From Plantactinospora mayteni (GTDB taxonomy: Bacteria; Actinomycetota; Actinomycetes; Mycobacteriales; Micromonosporaceae), in NCBI RefSeq assembly GCF_016862935.1, contig NZ_BONX01000003.1, positions 186,001 through 250,000 on the forward strand: a stretch of 64,000 nucleotides of DNA, in the 5' to 3' direction. How positions within the stretch are numbered: the first letter of the stretch is position 1; every line of letters begins with the position of its first letter. Below the pieces are notes generated by a model. The model searched no databases. It saw nothing but the letters and a program-made list of their open reading frames with translations, and was not told where the DNA came from. Positions 51,586-61,500 of this stretch are shown piece after piece. A program made the translations under genes and the position numbers.

Positions 51586-52548
51586 ATGGTCGGGGTGGGC
51601 TACACGCTGATGTGTGAACAGACCGGACCGAAGGAACTGGTCGACCAGGCGGTCCGGGCGGAACAGGCCGGCTTCGACTACCTGGTCATCTCCGACCACT
51701 ACTACCCCTGGCTGGCCGCACAGGGCCACTCCCCCTACGCCTGGGCGGTGCTCGGCGCCGTCGCCCACGCCACCTCCCGGGTCAGGCTGATGACCTACAC
51801 CACCTGCCCGATCCGGCGCTACCACCCGGCCGTGGTGGCGCAGAAGGCGGCGACGATCGGGGTGATGTCGGACGGCCGGTTCACCCTCTCGCTCGGCGCC
51901 GGGGAGAACCTCAACGAACACGTGGCGGGCGCCTGGCCGTACGTGCACCAGCGGCACGAGATGCTGGAGGAGGCGTTGCAGATCATCCGGCCGCTGCTCG
52001 ACGGCGACAACCTCTCCTACTCCGGCAACCACTTCGAGGTGCCCGAGGCATACCTCTGGGACCGGCCGGCCAGCCCCGTCCCGATCGCCGTCGCGGCCTC
52101 CGGGCCACACTCCGTCGAGCTGGCCGTCGAGTACGCCGACGCGCTGGTCTGCGACAACCCGGACCCGGCCGTGCTCAGGATGTACGACGAGCGGGGCGGC
52201 GCCGGCAAGCCCCGTTACGGGCAGGCGACGATCTGCTACGGACCGGACGCCGACGACTGTCGCAGGACGGTGCACGACCAGTGGCGCTGGGCCGCGCTGA
52301 ACTGGACGGTCAAGGCTGAACTGCCCGGGCCGGAGTCGTTCGTCAGCGCCAGTGCGGCCATCCGCCCCGAGGACATCGCGCAGCTCGTACCCTGCGGACC
52401 CGACCTGGACCAGCACGTCGAGGCGTTCCGCAGGTACGTCGACGCCGGTTTCACCGACGTGGCATACCTGCAAGTCGGCGTCGAGAGCCAGCCGATGTTC
52501 CTGGACTGGGCCGAGCGGGAGTTGCTGCCCCGGCTCCGGGAGCGGTGA
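51586..52548 (+). CDS. F420-dependent LLM oxidoreductase (FGD-like, TIGR03557-type)
   Basis: A 320-residue TIM-barrel enzyme with ATG 51586 after GGAGGAGG. VGVGYTLMCEQTGPKELVDQ, FDYLVISDHYYPWLAAQGHS, SDGRFTLSLGAGENLNEHVA and PVPIAVAASGPHSVELAVEY match the branch that includes F420-dependent glucose-6-phosphate dehydrogenase relatives. The C-terminal VPCGPDLDQHVEAFRRYVDA is also typical. Substrate unknown. A small membrane protein gene follows at once. A GACGGAGGAC triplet repeat lies just before the ribosome-binding site. Confidence 0.9.
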   Translation: MVGVGYTLMCEQTGPKELVDQAVRAEQAGFDYLVISDHYYPWLAAQGHSPYAWAVLGAVAHATSRVRLMTYTTCPIRRYHPAVVAQKAATIGVMSDGRFTLSLGAGENLNEHVAGAWPYVHQRHEMLEEALQIIRPLLDGDNLSYSGNHFEVPEAYLWDRPASPVPIAVAASGPHSVELAVEYADALVCDNPDPAVLRMYDERGGAGKPRYGQATICYGPDADDCRRTVHDQWRWAALNWTVKAELPGPESFVSASAAIRPEDIAQLVPCGPDLDQHVEAFRRYVDAGFTDVAYLQVGVESQPMFLDWAERELLPRLRER

Positions 52549-52553
52549 TCGGG

Positions 52554-52676
52554 ATGCGAGTCGGCCGCGTCGAGGTCCGCCCGCTCGGTGGCGGACCGGG
52601 CTGCCTGCTGACGATCCTGATCTCGATCCTGGGCTCGATCGCGCTGACCGTACTCGTCAACCTGATCCTCCGCTGA
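52554..52676 (+). CDS. Forty-residue single-helix membrane protein
   Basis: ATG 52554 starts five bases after the LLM stop; GTG 52545 would overlap it. The peptide is a basic lead (MRVGRVEVRPLGGGPGC) and one membrane helix (LLTILISILGSIALTVLVNL). Proteins with this GGGPGCLL lead are frequent in actinomycetes and have no known role. The ribosome-binding site GGAGCG lies in the LLM gene end. Confidence 0.6.
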   Translation: MRVGRVEVRPLGGGPGCLLTILISILGSIALTVLVNLILR

Positions 52677-52929
52677 ACCGTTCGGCCTCCCCTCGTGGTC
52701 CCTTGGGTGGGAGACGGGGTGAACCCCCGGCGCCGTCCAGGTCGAAGAGGTTCACCGATCGGCCGGCCGGCGTTCGACCGACCGGCCCGCGGCCCGGGCG
52801 TCGCCCGGCGTGTCGGGCGATCCTCCCGACCGGCCGGGTCAGCTGTCCCTGGCTCGGCCCCGACAGTTGCACAAGGCTCGGCCCCAGGCAGTCGTACGGC
52901 TGTCGCGCGGCGACGCGGCGGAGACGAGT

Positions 52930-55470
52930 ATGCGGTTCAGAATCCTGGGTCCCCTGTCGGTCGAGGTTGCCGGTGCTCCACTCCGGATCCGGAGCGCCCG
53001 GGTGTCGACCCTGCTCGCGACCCTGCTCCTGGAGGCCAACCGGACGGTGCCGACCGACCGGCTGATCGAGGCGGTGTGGGGCTGGCACGCGCCGCCGACC
53101 GCCCGTGCCCAACTGACCATCGTGGTGTCCCAACTGCGCCGGCTGCTCGCCCAGGCCGGCGTGGCGCGACCGGTGGTGTTCACCGAGACCGCCGGCTACC
53201 GGCTCGCCGCGACGACCGACGAACTCGACGCGCTGCTGTTCGAGCGGTACGTCGCCGACGCGGAGCGGGCGGCCTCGACCGGCCGGCCTGCCGAGGCCGT
53301 CCGGTGGTTCAATTCCGCGCTCGGCCTGTGGCGCGGACCCGCGCTGGCCGGGGTGCCCGGTCAACTGGTCGGGACCGCCGGCACCCTGCTCACCGAGCGC
53401 CGGGCCGCGATCCGGGCCCGCCGCATCGCACTCGAACTCGCCCTCGGCCGGCACGCCGACCTGGTCACCGAACTGGTCGGGCTGGCCGCCGCCGATCCGT
53501 TCAACGAGCGCTTCCGGGAAGACCTGGTGCTCGCGCTCTACCGCTCCGGGCGGGTGACCGAGGCACTGGCGGCGTACCAGGACTTCCGGCAGCGGCTCGC
53601 CGACGAGGTCGGCATCGAGCCCGCCCCGCGACTGGCGGTGCTGCACCGGCGGATCCTGAACCGCGATCCCGCGCTCGACCTCCCGGCAACGGCACCCGCC
53701 GCGCCGAGCCGGACGGCGCCGACACCCGCCCCGAGCACCGACCTGGCGTCCGCTCCGGTGCCGAACCGTACCGAGGCGGCGCCGGGAGATCCCCCGGGCA
53801 CCGCCGTCGAGTCGGGCGGTACCGAGTCGAACCGGCCGGGACGGCGCCCGGGCGGCCCACCGGCCCGGCGCCGGCTGGTCGGACGACCGGGTCGCCGACC
53901 GGCCGGGATGCCCGGTCGACGGCCGGGCGGGCAACCGGGCGGCCCGGCCCGTCGCCGGCCCAGCGGCCGGGACGGTACGACCGAGCAGCCCGCCGGGCAA
54001 ACCGGTGACACCCCGGGCGCCGCCTGGACTCTCCCGGCCCGACCGGAACCGCCCACTGCCACCGCACCCGCCATCGCACCCGTCACCGCCGCACCGCCCG
54101 TCCCCGCACCAACGGTCCCGGAAACGTTCGTCGCCGGGGCGTCCGTGGTCGGGGCTTCTGTCGTCGGGGCGTCTGTGGTTGGGGCATCCGTGGTCGGGGC
54201 GGTGGCGGTCGGACGGTCGGACGGAGAGCTGCCGGCCAGACCGTGGCAACTGCCGCTGGCGGTCGGGGCCGACCGGTCCCTCGCCCAGGCCGTCGAACGG
54301 CTCACCGACGGTACCCGCCGGCTCGACCGACCCGCCGACGGCGACCGGGACGTACGGCGGGGGCTGGCCGGGGCGTACCAGCGGCTGGTGGGGTGTCCGG
54401 CGGTGCTGCTCCGGCGCCTCGGCACGCTGCCGGTGGCCGAGTTCCCCGGCTGGCTCGCCGGCCCGCTGCTGGACACCGACCGGAGCACCGCCGAGCAGGC
54501 TCTCGCCGAGCTGACCGACGCCGGGCTGGTGCAGCCCGTACCGGACCGCCGCACAGGGCTGCCCCGCTACCGGATGCCCGAACTGGTCCGGCTGTACGCC
54601 CGGGAGCGGGTCGGCTTCGACGATCCACCGCCGATCCGGGCGACGGCGCACCGCCGGGCGTACTGGTGGCTGCTGGACCTGGCGCTGCGCGCCGACCGGC
54701 AGCTTCCCGACCAGGTCTTCCCGGCCGGCGCGCTGGGCCTGCCGCAGGGGTTCGGGCCGGACGCCGAACTGCTGCGTGCCGTCGACACCGACCCGCTCGG
54801 CTGGCTCAGCGCCGAACGGCATCTGGTGGTCGGCGCCGCCGGGCAGGCCGGCGGACTCGGCGACACCGAGCTGGCCTGGCGGCTCGCCGTGGCACCTACC
54901 AACTTCCTGCACCAGCGCGGGCTCACCGAGCTGTGGCAGCGCGCGGTCGAGCACGGGCGGGCCGCGGTACGGGGCCGCGGCGGTGCCGACCGCGCGCAGG
55001 CCCTACTGTCGCTCGGCAACGCCCTGCTGCTGCTCTCCCGGGCCGAGTCCGCCGCGGCCTGGACGGCGGCCCGGACCGCCCGGCGACTCTTCGACGAACT
55101 GGGCGACCCGGACCGGGCGGCGGCCTGTGCGACCGTCCAGTGGCTGGCCGGGCAGCGACCCGGTCCGGCGGCGAACCCGCTCGGCGAACGCGTCGGGGCC
55201 CGGCGTGGCACCGACGAGCCCGCACCGCTCCGGACAGCGGGAACGCTGCGCGGGGTGATCCGACGGATCGGGGTCGCACCCCGGGCGACCCCGATCCTCT
55301 GCCCCGCCGACCCGCCCGAGCCGCCGCCGCGCCGGACGGCCGCCGGCCTTCCGGCCCCGCGCCGGGCAAGCCCGCCGTACTCACCATCAGTCCAGCAACC
55401 GCCAGAAGTCGTAGCGGTGTTCCCCGGCCAGGTCCGTCCGCCGGATCCCGCCCTGTCCCGGGGCGAGTGA
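52930..55470 (+). CDS. SARP/AfsR-type regulator lacking a visible NB-ARC P-loop
   Basis: An 846-residue protein starting at ATG 52930 (GGAG upstream). An OmpR-like DNA-binding domain (MRFRILGPLSVEVAGAPLRI, RAQLTIVVSQLRRLL) and a bacterial transcriptional activator domain (DALLFERYVADAERAASTGR, LYRSGRVTEALAAYQDFRQR) fill the first 255 residues. Where AfsR has an ATPase there is a Pro/Gly/Arg/Ala-rich stretch (about 255-430) ending in four GASVV repeats, and I see no GxxGxGK motif. The winged-helix and TPR-like parts that follow the ATPase in AfsR are present (LLRRLGTLPVAEFPGWLAGP, MPELVRLYARERV). The end is low complexity and overlaps the convergent esterase gene by 84 bases. Confidence 0.82.
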   Translation: MRFRILGPLSVEVAGAPLRIRSARVSTLLATLLLEANRTVPTDRLIEAVWGWHAPPTARAQLTIVVSQLRRLLAQAGVARPVVFTETAGYRLAATTDELDALLFERYVADAERAASTGRPAEAVRWFNSALGLWRGPALAGVPGQLVGTAGTLLTERRAAIRARRIALELALGRHADLVTELVGLAAADPFNERFREDLVLALYRSGRVTEALAAYQDFRQRLADEVGIEPAPRLAVLHRRILNRDPALDLPATAPAAPSRTAPTPAPSTDLASAPVPNRTEAAPGDPPGTAVESGGTESNRPGRRPGGPPARRRLVGRPGRRPAGMPGRRPGGQPGGPARRRPSGRDGTTEQPAGQTGDTPGAAWTLPARPEPPTATAPAIAPVTAAPPVPAPTVPETFVAGASVVGASVVGASVVGASVVGAVAVGRSDGELPARPWQLPLAVGADRSLAQAVERLTDGTRRLDRPADGDRDVRRGLAGAYQRLVGCPAVLLRRLGTLPVAEFPGWLAGPLLDTDRSTAEQALAELTDAGLVQPVPDRRTGLPRYRMPELVRLYARERVGFDDPPPIRATAHRRAYWWLLDLALRADRQLPDQVFPAGALGLPQGFGPDAELLRAVDTDPLGWLSAERHLVVGAAGQAGGLGDTELAWRLAVAPTNFLHQRGLTELWQRAVEHGRAAVRGRGGADRAQALLSLGNALLLLSRAESAAAWTAARTARRLFDELGDPDRAAACATVQWLAGQRPGPAANPLGERVGARRGTDEPAPLRTAGTLRGVIRRIGVAPRATPILCPADPPEPPPRRTAAGLPAPRRASPPYSPSVQQPPEVVAVFPGQVRPPDPALSRGE
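54136..54195. repeat. Four 15-bp in-frame tandem copies in the SARP gene
   Basis: Four copies of a GGGGC-initiated 15-base unit encode repeated GASVV (residues about 403-422). Third positions vary among copies, so the array is older than the exact repeats elsewhere in the window. Confidence 0.85.
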
Positions 55471-57111
55471 CTGGACGTACCTGGACCGCTCGTCATACGG
55501 GGACCAGCCGGGGCTGCCCGGACCGTTCGGGTCGCCGGTGTGCGCGAAGCGGGTCCAGTACCGGACGAGCTGGTCGGCGAGCCTCCGCTGTCCGGCGTCC
55601 AGCGGCTCCGCGTACCCGACGTCGAACAGGTACGGAAGCTCGGCCAGGTGGTAGGCGCCGGTCGGGAAGCTCGGCACGGGTTCCGCCGCGAACCACGGGG
55701 CGTACGGGTCGGCGAACTCGTAGACGAAGCTCGGCACGTACTCGGCGAACCGGGCGGCGGCGTCGAGCGTCGGACGGACGTACTCGAAATCGGTCAGCAC
55801 CGCGGCCAGCGCCTCGCTGGCGGAGCCGTGGTCGCCTCGCGGGTAGCGGTCCCGAACGGCGGATGCCTTCGCCCCGAAGGTGGCCGTGAGCTGCTCCTGG
55901 TATTGCCGCTCGGTGAGGGCGCACCGGCCGCTGCCCGGCCCGTCCGGGCAGTTCGCGCCCGACCGCTCCATGCCCCAGAGCTGGGCGCGGTACTCGTCGG
56001 AGGTCACCCCGGTCAACACCGGTACCCGGTGGAACCGGCCGGTGGCCAGCGCTCGGGCCGGGTCGACCGGCAGCACCGATCCGCCGGCGGACGGACCGGA
56101 GTCGAACCCGAGCCCCGGGTAGCCGGCCTTGGCCAGCAGTTCGGCCGGTGACCTGTCGCGCAGGCAGTCGGCGACCCCGGCCGGATGATCGGCGCAGCCG
56201 AGTTCGCCGGCCAACGCGGCGCCCTGCCGCTCCGCCTCCTGGCGGCCGGGCAGCGGGCTGGTGCAGGAGTTGCTCTGCATGACCACCCGGTCGAAGAGAC
56301 CGGCGGAGGCGGGCGCGGCCAGGTGCGCGCAGACGCTGGTCGCGCCGGCCGACTGGCCGAACAGCGTGACGTTGCCCGGGTCACCGCCGAAGGCCGCCGC
56401 GTTCTCCCGCACCCAGCGCAGCGCCGCCTGCTGGTCCTCCAGCCCGAAGGTGCCCGACGTCGGCTGTCCGGGCCCCCGGTCCAGCGCCGGGTGGGCCAGG
56501 AAGCCGAGCGGGCCGAGCCGGTAGTTCAGCGTGACGACGACGACCTGGCCCGGTACCGCCAGCGACCGGCCGGGGTACGTGTCGCCCTGGCCGAACAGGA
56601 AGTGCCCGCCGTGCAGCCAGACCATCACCGGCAGCTTCGCTCCCGGCCGGGCCGTCGGGGTGGTGACGTTCAGGTACAGGCAGTCCTCGGAGTCGCTCTG
56701 CCGGTCCATCGGCAGGCCGGGCAGCTGCGCGCAGGCGGCACCGGGGCGGGTCGCGTCGCGTACCCCGGACCAGGGCGGGACTGGCTGCGGCGACGTCCAG
56801 CGGCGGTGGCCGACGGGCGGGGCCGCGTACGGGATGCCGGCGAACGAGCGGTGGTCGGCCGCGACACTGCCCCGGACGGCTCCGGCCGCCGTCCACACCA
56901 CCGCCGCCTCCGGCCGGGACCGGTCGGCGTCGACCGGGCCGGGGTCGACCGGGCCGGCGGCGCCGGTCAGGACGGCCGTACCGGTGCCGACGGCGGCGGC
57001 CAGCACGACCGCCGTCGCGATGGCCCGGACGCGGGTACGGCGCGGCCCGCCGCGTCGCGCGCCGGCCGGCCCGGCCAGGCGGGCGAGAATCGCCCGGATG
57101 GTGGTTCGCAC
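55387..57111 (-). CDS. Type B carboxylesterase/lipase, secreted or membrane-anchored
   Basis: A 574-residue alpha/beta hydrolase. I start it at GTG 57109-57111, four bases after GGGAGG. An N-terminal hydrophobic segment (AIATAVVLAAAVGTGTAVLT) follows an Arg-rich lead. The oxyanion loop is LPVMVWLHGGHFLFGQGD, the nucleophile serine is in VTLFGQSAGATSVCAHL, an acid in TGVTSDEYRAQLWG and the histidine in RFAHTGDPNGPGSPGW. EDCLYLNV is the family signature. It is divergent from a GntR-TetR regulator with matching operator-like sites between them, so it may be induced by an ester drug or lipid. It overlaps the SARP gene end. Confidence 0.92.
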   Translation of the reverse strand: MRTTIRAILARLAGPAGARRGGPRRTRVRAIATAVVLAAAVGTGTAVLTGAAGPVDPGPVDADRSRPEAAVVWTAAGAVRGSVAADHRSFAGIPYAAPPVGHRRWTSPQPVPPWSGVRDATRPGAACAQLPGLPMDRQSDSEDCLYLNVTTPTARPGAKLPVMVWLHGGHFLFGQGDTYPGRSLAVPGQVVVVTLNYRLGPLGFLAHPALDRGPGQPTSGTFGLEDQQAALRWVRENAAAFGGDPGNVTLFGQSAGATSVCAHLAAPASAGLFDRVVMQSNSCTSPLPGRQEAERQGAALAGELGCADHPAGVADCLRDRSPAELLAKAGYPGLGFDSGPSAGGSVLPVDPARALATGRFHRVPVLTGVTSDEYRAQLWGMERSGANCPDGPGSGRCALTERQYQEQLTATFGAKASAVRDRYPRGDHGSASEALAAVLTDFEYVRPTLDAAARFAEYVPSFVYEFADPYAPWFAAEPVPSFPTGAYHLAELPYLFDVGYAEPLDAGQRRLADQLVRYWTRFAHTGDPNGPGSPGWSPYDERSRYVQSLAPGQGGIRRTDLAGEHRYDFWRLLD

Positions 57112-57237
57112 TGGTCCTCCCGGAAGTCGTCGACGAATCGCCGACACGAAGTACGCACCGCTGCGTACGCCGTAGATTGGCTTGGGCGTACATGGTTGCC
57201 GTGCGGCGGACAGGGCGTCAAAGGCCAGGCCGGATGG

Positions 57238-57337
57238 CACTAGCGCACTGGATGGTGGCACCATAGCCGACCTGGAGAACTGTGGCGGGGCACAACCGGT
57301 CCGCTATGCTCGGACCCGCCAAGTGCTCTAGTGCGCT
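57238..57337. promoter_or_regulatory. Divergent promoter with inverted CACTAGnGCACT sites
   Basis: CACTAGCGCACT lies at 57238-57249. Its near-identical counterpart CACTAGAGCACT lies on the minus strand at 57333-57322, extended by AGTGCGCT (57330-57337). One copy is in the leader side of the esterase gene and the other 30 bases before the regulator start. The mirrored placement suggests operators for the GntR-TetR protein. Confidence 0.55.
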
Positions 57338-57366
57338 GCGCGTGGCCGTGCCGACCGGAGGTGACC

Positions 57367-58347
57367 GTGACCCGCCCCGATCCGCCGTACCTGCGGATCG
57401 TCGCCGTGCTCCGCGCCCGGATCGACTCCGGTGACCTCGGACCGGGCGACCAGGTCCCGTCGACCCGGCAGATCATGCGGGACTGGGGCGTCGCGATGGC
57501 GACCGCGACCCGGGTGCTGAGCACACTCCGCCAGGAGGGTCTGGTGGAGGCGGTGCCGGGCCGGGGGACCGTGGTCGCGGCCGGCAGGTCCCGGCCCACC
57601 CCGCCGGCCGATCGCCGCGCTCCGGCGGGCCGCCAGCCGTCCGCCACCGGCCAGCGCCGACAGGTGCCCCGCCGCCCCGAGGCGGAGCTGAGCCAGCGAC
57701 AGATCGTCCGTGCTGCGACCGGGATCGCCGACGCCGAGGGGCTGCCGGCGACGACGATGCGACGGGTGGCGACGGAACTGCGGGTCGCCACGATGTCGCT
57801 GTACCGGCACGTACGCGGCAAGGACCACCTGGTGCTGCTGATGGCCGACGCCGCGTTCGGCGAGGACAGCCTGCCCGATCCACCGCCACCGGGCTGGCGG
57901 GCCCAACTCGAACTCGTCTGCCGGCTCCAGTGGGCGATCTACCGGCGCCATCCGTGGCTGGCCCAGGTCGTCTCGCTCACCCGGCCCCTGCTGGCGCCCA
58001 ACGCCATGGCGCACACCGAGTGGACGATGCGGGCGGTCAGCGACCGTGGTCTCGACCTCGACACCATGCTGCACGTGGCGGCAACGACAGCCAACTACGT
58101 ACGCGGCACGGCGGTGAACCTGGAACGCGAGGCCGAAGCCGAACAGGACACCGGGGTCACCGACGACGAGTGGATGCGCGCCCGGCAGGCCGCCGTCGGG
58201 GCACTCTTCGCCGCCGGCTCGTTTCCGCTGCTCGCCAGGACCGCCACCCGACCCGGCATCGACCTGAACCTCGACGGTCTCTTCGAGTTCGGCCTCCAAC
58301 GCCTGCTCGACGGGCTGGCACCGCTGTTCCCGCAGCCGGCCCGCTGA
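57367..58347 (+). CDS. GntR-TetR chimeric transcriptional regulator
   Basis: A 326-residue protein begun at GTG 57367, five bases after GGAGG. Residues 1-75 form a GntR winged helix (PPYLRIVAVLRARIDSGDLG, STRQIMRDWGVAMATATRVL, GLVEAVPGRGTVV). After a linker, a TetR domain follows (SQRQIVRAATGIADAEGLPA, ATTMRRVATELRVATMSLYR, HVRGKDHLVLLMADAA) with a TetR C-terminal ligand domain. Such two-headed regulators occur in actinomycetes and usually repress a divergent gene, here the carboxylesterase. It would contain two DNA-binding units per chain. Confidence 0.9.
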   Translation: MTRPDPPYLRIVAVLRARIDSGDLGPGDQVPSTRQIMRDWGVAMATATRVLSTLRQEGLVEAVPGRGTVVAAGRSRPTPPADRRAPAGRQPSATGQRRQVPRRPEAELSQRQIVRAATGIADAEGLPATTMRRVATELRVATMSLYRHVRGKDHLVLLMADAAFGEDSLPDPPPPGWRAQLELVCRLQWAIYRRHPWLAQVVSLTRPLLAPNAMAHTEWTMRAVSDRGLDLDTMLHVAATTANYVRGTAVNLEREAEAEQDTGVTDDEWMRARQAAVGALFAAGSFPLLARTATRPGIDLNLDGLFEFGLQRLLDGLAPLFPQPAR

Positions 58348-58482
58348 ACGAGCCGGCCGCCACCGCCCCGGCGGTCGCCACGCTGGCCGTAACCGCTCCG
58401 AGGGTCAGCGCTTCCGGCCGCCACCGCTCCGGCGGTCGCCGCGCCGAGCACCGTGTTCCGGGCGCTGGCCCGGGCCTATCCG

Positions 58483-58550
58483 CGCACTTGGATCGTCAAC
58501 GCATCCGGGCCGTCAGCGCACCTGGACCGTCAACGCATCCGGGTCGTCAG
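58483..58550. repeat. Two 34-bp tandem copies across the LanKC stop
   Basis: CGCACTTGGATCGTCAACGC-type sequence occurs at 58483-58516 and 58517-58550 with three differences. The second copy contains the TGA (58547-58549) of the lanthipeptide synthetase gene. The region just to the left also has two GCCGCCACCGC-GGCGGTCGCC near-copies (58360-58441). Confidence 0.85.
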
Positions 58551-61500
58551 CAGCGGCAGGTTGGGCCGCCGGCGCAGGGCGTGACCGGCCGGCCGGATCC
58601 GCTCCGCCAGGCCGGTATCCCGACGGCTCCGACCGGGGTGCCGACCGGCTGATCCGTCCCGTGGTAACCCGACTCCACGGCCGGGTCCGGGTGGAACAGT
58701 CGCGCACCGCCGAGGCGGAGCCGGAGCAGGAAGGCCAGTCGGCCGGCCGGATCGGGATCGTCGGTACCCGGCCGCTCCGGCCCGTCCGGCCGATCGGTAC
58801 CCCCGGCCGGGCCGGCGCCGGTCGCCCACCACCTCGTGGCCAGCGCCTCGGCCCATGCGGCGTACCGGGCGTCGCCGGTGGCCCGGGTCAGGTCGAGCAG
58901 GAACTCGCCGTCACCAGCCGACCCCGGCTCGCCCCCGGGCAGGTACCCCGCGCCCCGGCCGCCACCGTGCCGGGGCCACCGGCTCGTGGTGACCGCGCGG
59001 GCGGCGGCCACCGCCGCGTCCCGGTAACGGGAGTCGCCGGTGTGGACGTAGGCACGGGACAGGAAGGAGCCGATCCCGGCCGGGTCGTCGGAGCAGGCCC
59101 GCCGCTCGGATCCGGTGCCGACGGACGGGGTCGGCCAGTGCGCCCTCCCGTCGACAGGCCGGGCGGCGTCCAGCAGGGTCTCCGCGCAGCGGACCGCAGC
59201 GGCGGTCAGGTCCCGCCGACCAAGCAGATGCCCGGTGGCCAGCAGGAATGCGCCGATTCCGGCGGTGCCGTGCGCAAGGCCGTACGACCGCAGCCCGGCG
59301 CGTACGGAGTCGAACGACGGGTCGACCGTCCACACCATCGCGCCGCCCGGGTCGACGGTGTCGAGCAGGTGTCCGGCCACCGCCGTGATCCGGTCGCGCA
59401 GCGCGGGCAGATAGGTGTGCTGCCACACGCGCAGCAGGCCGGTGCCGAGCCCGGCGAGACCGTTACCGAGTCCCGGGTCCGGCCAGCGCACCGGCAACCG
59501 GAGCGCCAGCTCGACGGCCCGGTCCACCAGGTACGGCCGGCCGAGCAGCCGCCCGGCGTCGCTGAGCGCCCAGACGGCGGCGGCGGATCCGGCGGAGAGT
59601 CCGGGTAACCGCTGCGGTTCACCGTCGAGCGAGTGCAGCAGCCGGTCCAGCAGGAGGTCCAGCACCCGTGCCGCGCCGGCCGGTCGAGCGGGTTCGCCGG
59701 TCGCCGGACGGTCGACGACCAGCCGGGTCAGTGCCGCCACCGACCGGGCGATGCCCGCACATCCCCGGACCGGGGCGAGTTGTCGGTCGGGTCCCGGCGC
59801 CGCCCAGAACGGCCCGGTGGCCCAGCCGGGCCAGCCGGCACCGGCCGGCCGGGCAGGCAAGGTGGACCGGGCGCCCGACCGGTTCCCAGAGTCGACAGTG
59901 GACCGTGCACCCGGTGCCGGGTCGAGCCGGAGGACGACCTCCTCGACCAGTCCCCACCAGGCCGATTCCGGCAGCGTCGCCACCGCCTCCGACTCCGGCA
60001 GCATGGCCACCGCCTCCCGTTCCGGCAGCGTGGCCACCGCCTCCGGGTCCGGCAGCGTGGCCACCGCCTCTGGCAGGGCCTGCCCATCGGGGCCGGAGTT
60101 GGGGTCAGACCTGGGGCTGGGGCCGAGGCCGGGGCCGGCGCCCGAAATCACGGGCTCGTCCGTTCGACGGATGCCCTCGTCGGATGCCTCGGCGCAGAGC
60201 GCGACCACCTCGTCCAGCCCGATCCGGTCGGCGGGCTCCGCGCGCAGCAGGCCGGTGACGATCCGGCGCAGCGGTGCCGGAACCGGTGGCCCGCCGAAGG
60301 AGGGCTCCAGCAGCGCCGCCGCCCACTCCTCCGGCGATCGTGCCGGCAGCCCGACGGACCCGACCGACGAACCGCCGCCCGCCATGTCGACCCCGGCCGG
60401 GGAGACCCGGCCGGCCAGCCAGAGGGCCAGCACCCCGAGGCTGAACAGGTCGGCCGCCGGGTCCGGCGCCGCGCCGCGCCACTGCTCCGGAGCGACGTAC
60501 CCGGGCGCGCCGGAGTGCCGCAGGTCGAGGTACGACCAGTCGTCCGGTCCGCCGGTACGCAACGCCGCCAGTTCCAGGTCGACCAGCCGGAGTTCCCCGT
60601 CCGGCAACAGCAGTACGTTCTCCGGCGCCAGGTCCCGGAGTACCACCCCGACCGGGTGCACCGCCCCGAGCAGCCGGGCCAGCCGGTCGAGCAGGTGATG
60701 CCAGCCGGGCCGGTCCGGGCCGGCCACCGGAAGGTCCGGCGGGTCGGTGGACAACGGCCGCCCCGGAAGCAGCTCCTCGACCAGGAACCGGTGGTCGCCC
60801 TGCACGAACTCGCGCAGCGGCCGGGGCGTCACGCCGAGCGGGAGCAGGTGTCGCAACACCCGCGCCTCGTGCCCGAGCAGGTCCCGGACGTCCCGGTCGT
60901 ACGCGTCGGCACCGACGTACGGCCGGGCCTCCTTGATCAGGACTGTGACCCCGGTACGCAGGTCGCGCGCCCGGTAGACGCCGCCCTTGTTCGCCTGCCG
61001 GATCGCGCCGGTGACCGCGTACCTGCCGCCGATCAGGACCTCGGCCGGTCCGGTCGGGTCGACAGGCCCCCACGTACCTGTCGACCCGACCGCCCCCGTT
61101 GACCCGGCCGCCCCCGCCGGCCTGACCGGGCCCCCCGACCCGGCAGGTCCCCCCGACCGCGCGGACTCCCCAAACCGCGCGTCTCCCCCCGACCGAGCAG
61201 GTCCCCCCGACCCGGCCGGGCCCTCCGACTCGGTCGAGCCCCCCGACCGAGCCAGAACCCCGGGCCCGGCCGGGTCCCCCGGTCCGCCCCCCACGGACCC
61301 GGCCGTCCCCGTCGACCCGATGACCGGATCGGCGGTAGACGTCCCCAGGACCTGCATCGACGCCACCGACCAACTCGGCCCGGTCGGACCGGCCGGCCAC
61401 ACCGGCGACCCGAGCACCGCCGGGGCCGGTCGTTCCGGCACGGAGTCGAACGGCAGTTCGACCCAGGCCGGTGGCCGGAAGACCGGCTCGCACCGGTCCT

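Noticed and set aside
55387-55470. The SARP-esterase overlap as a sequencing frameshift
   Set aside because: The esterase end is family-like in its frame and the SARP tail is low complexity, so a simple run-on of the SARP gene is more likely, though a lost SARP stop cannot be excluded.
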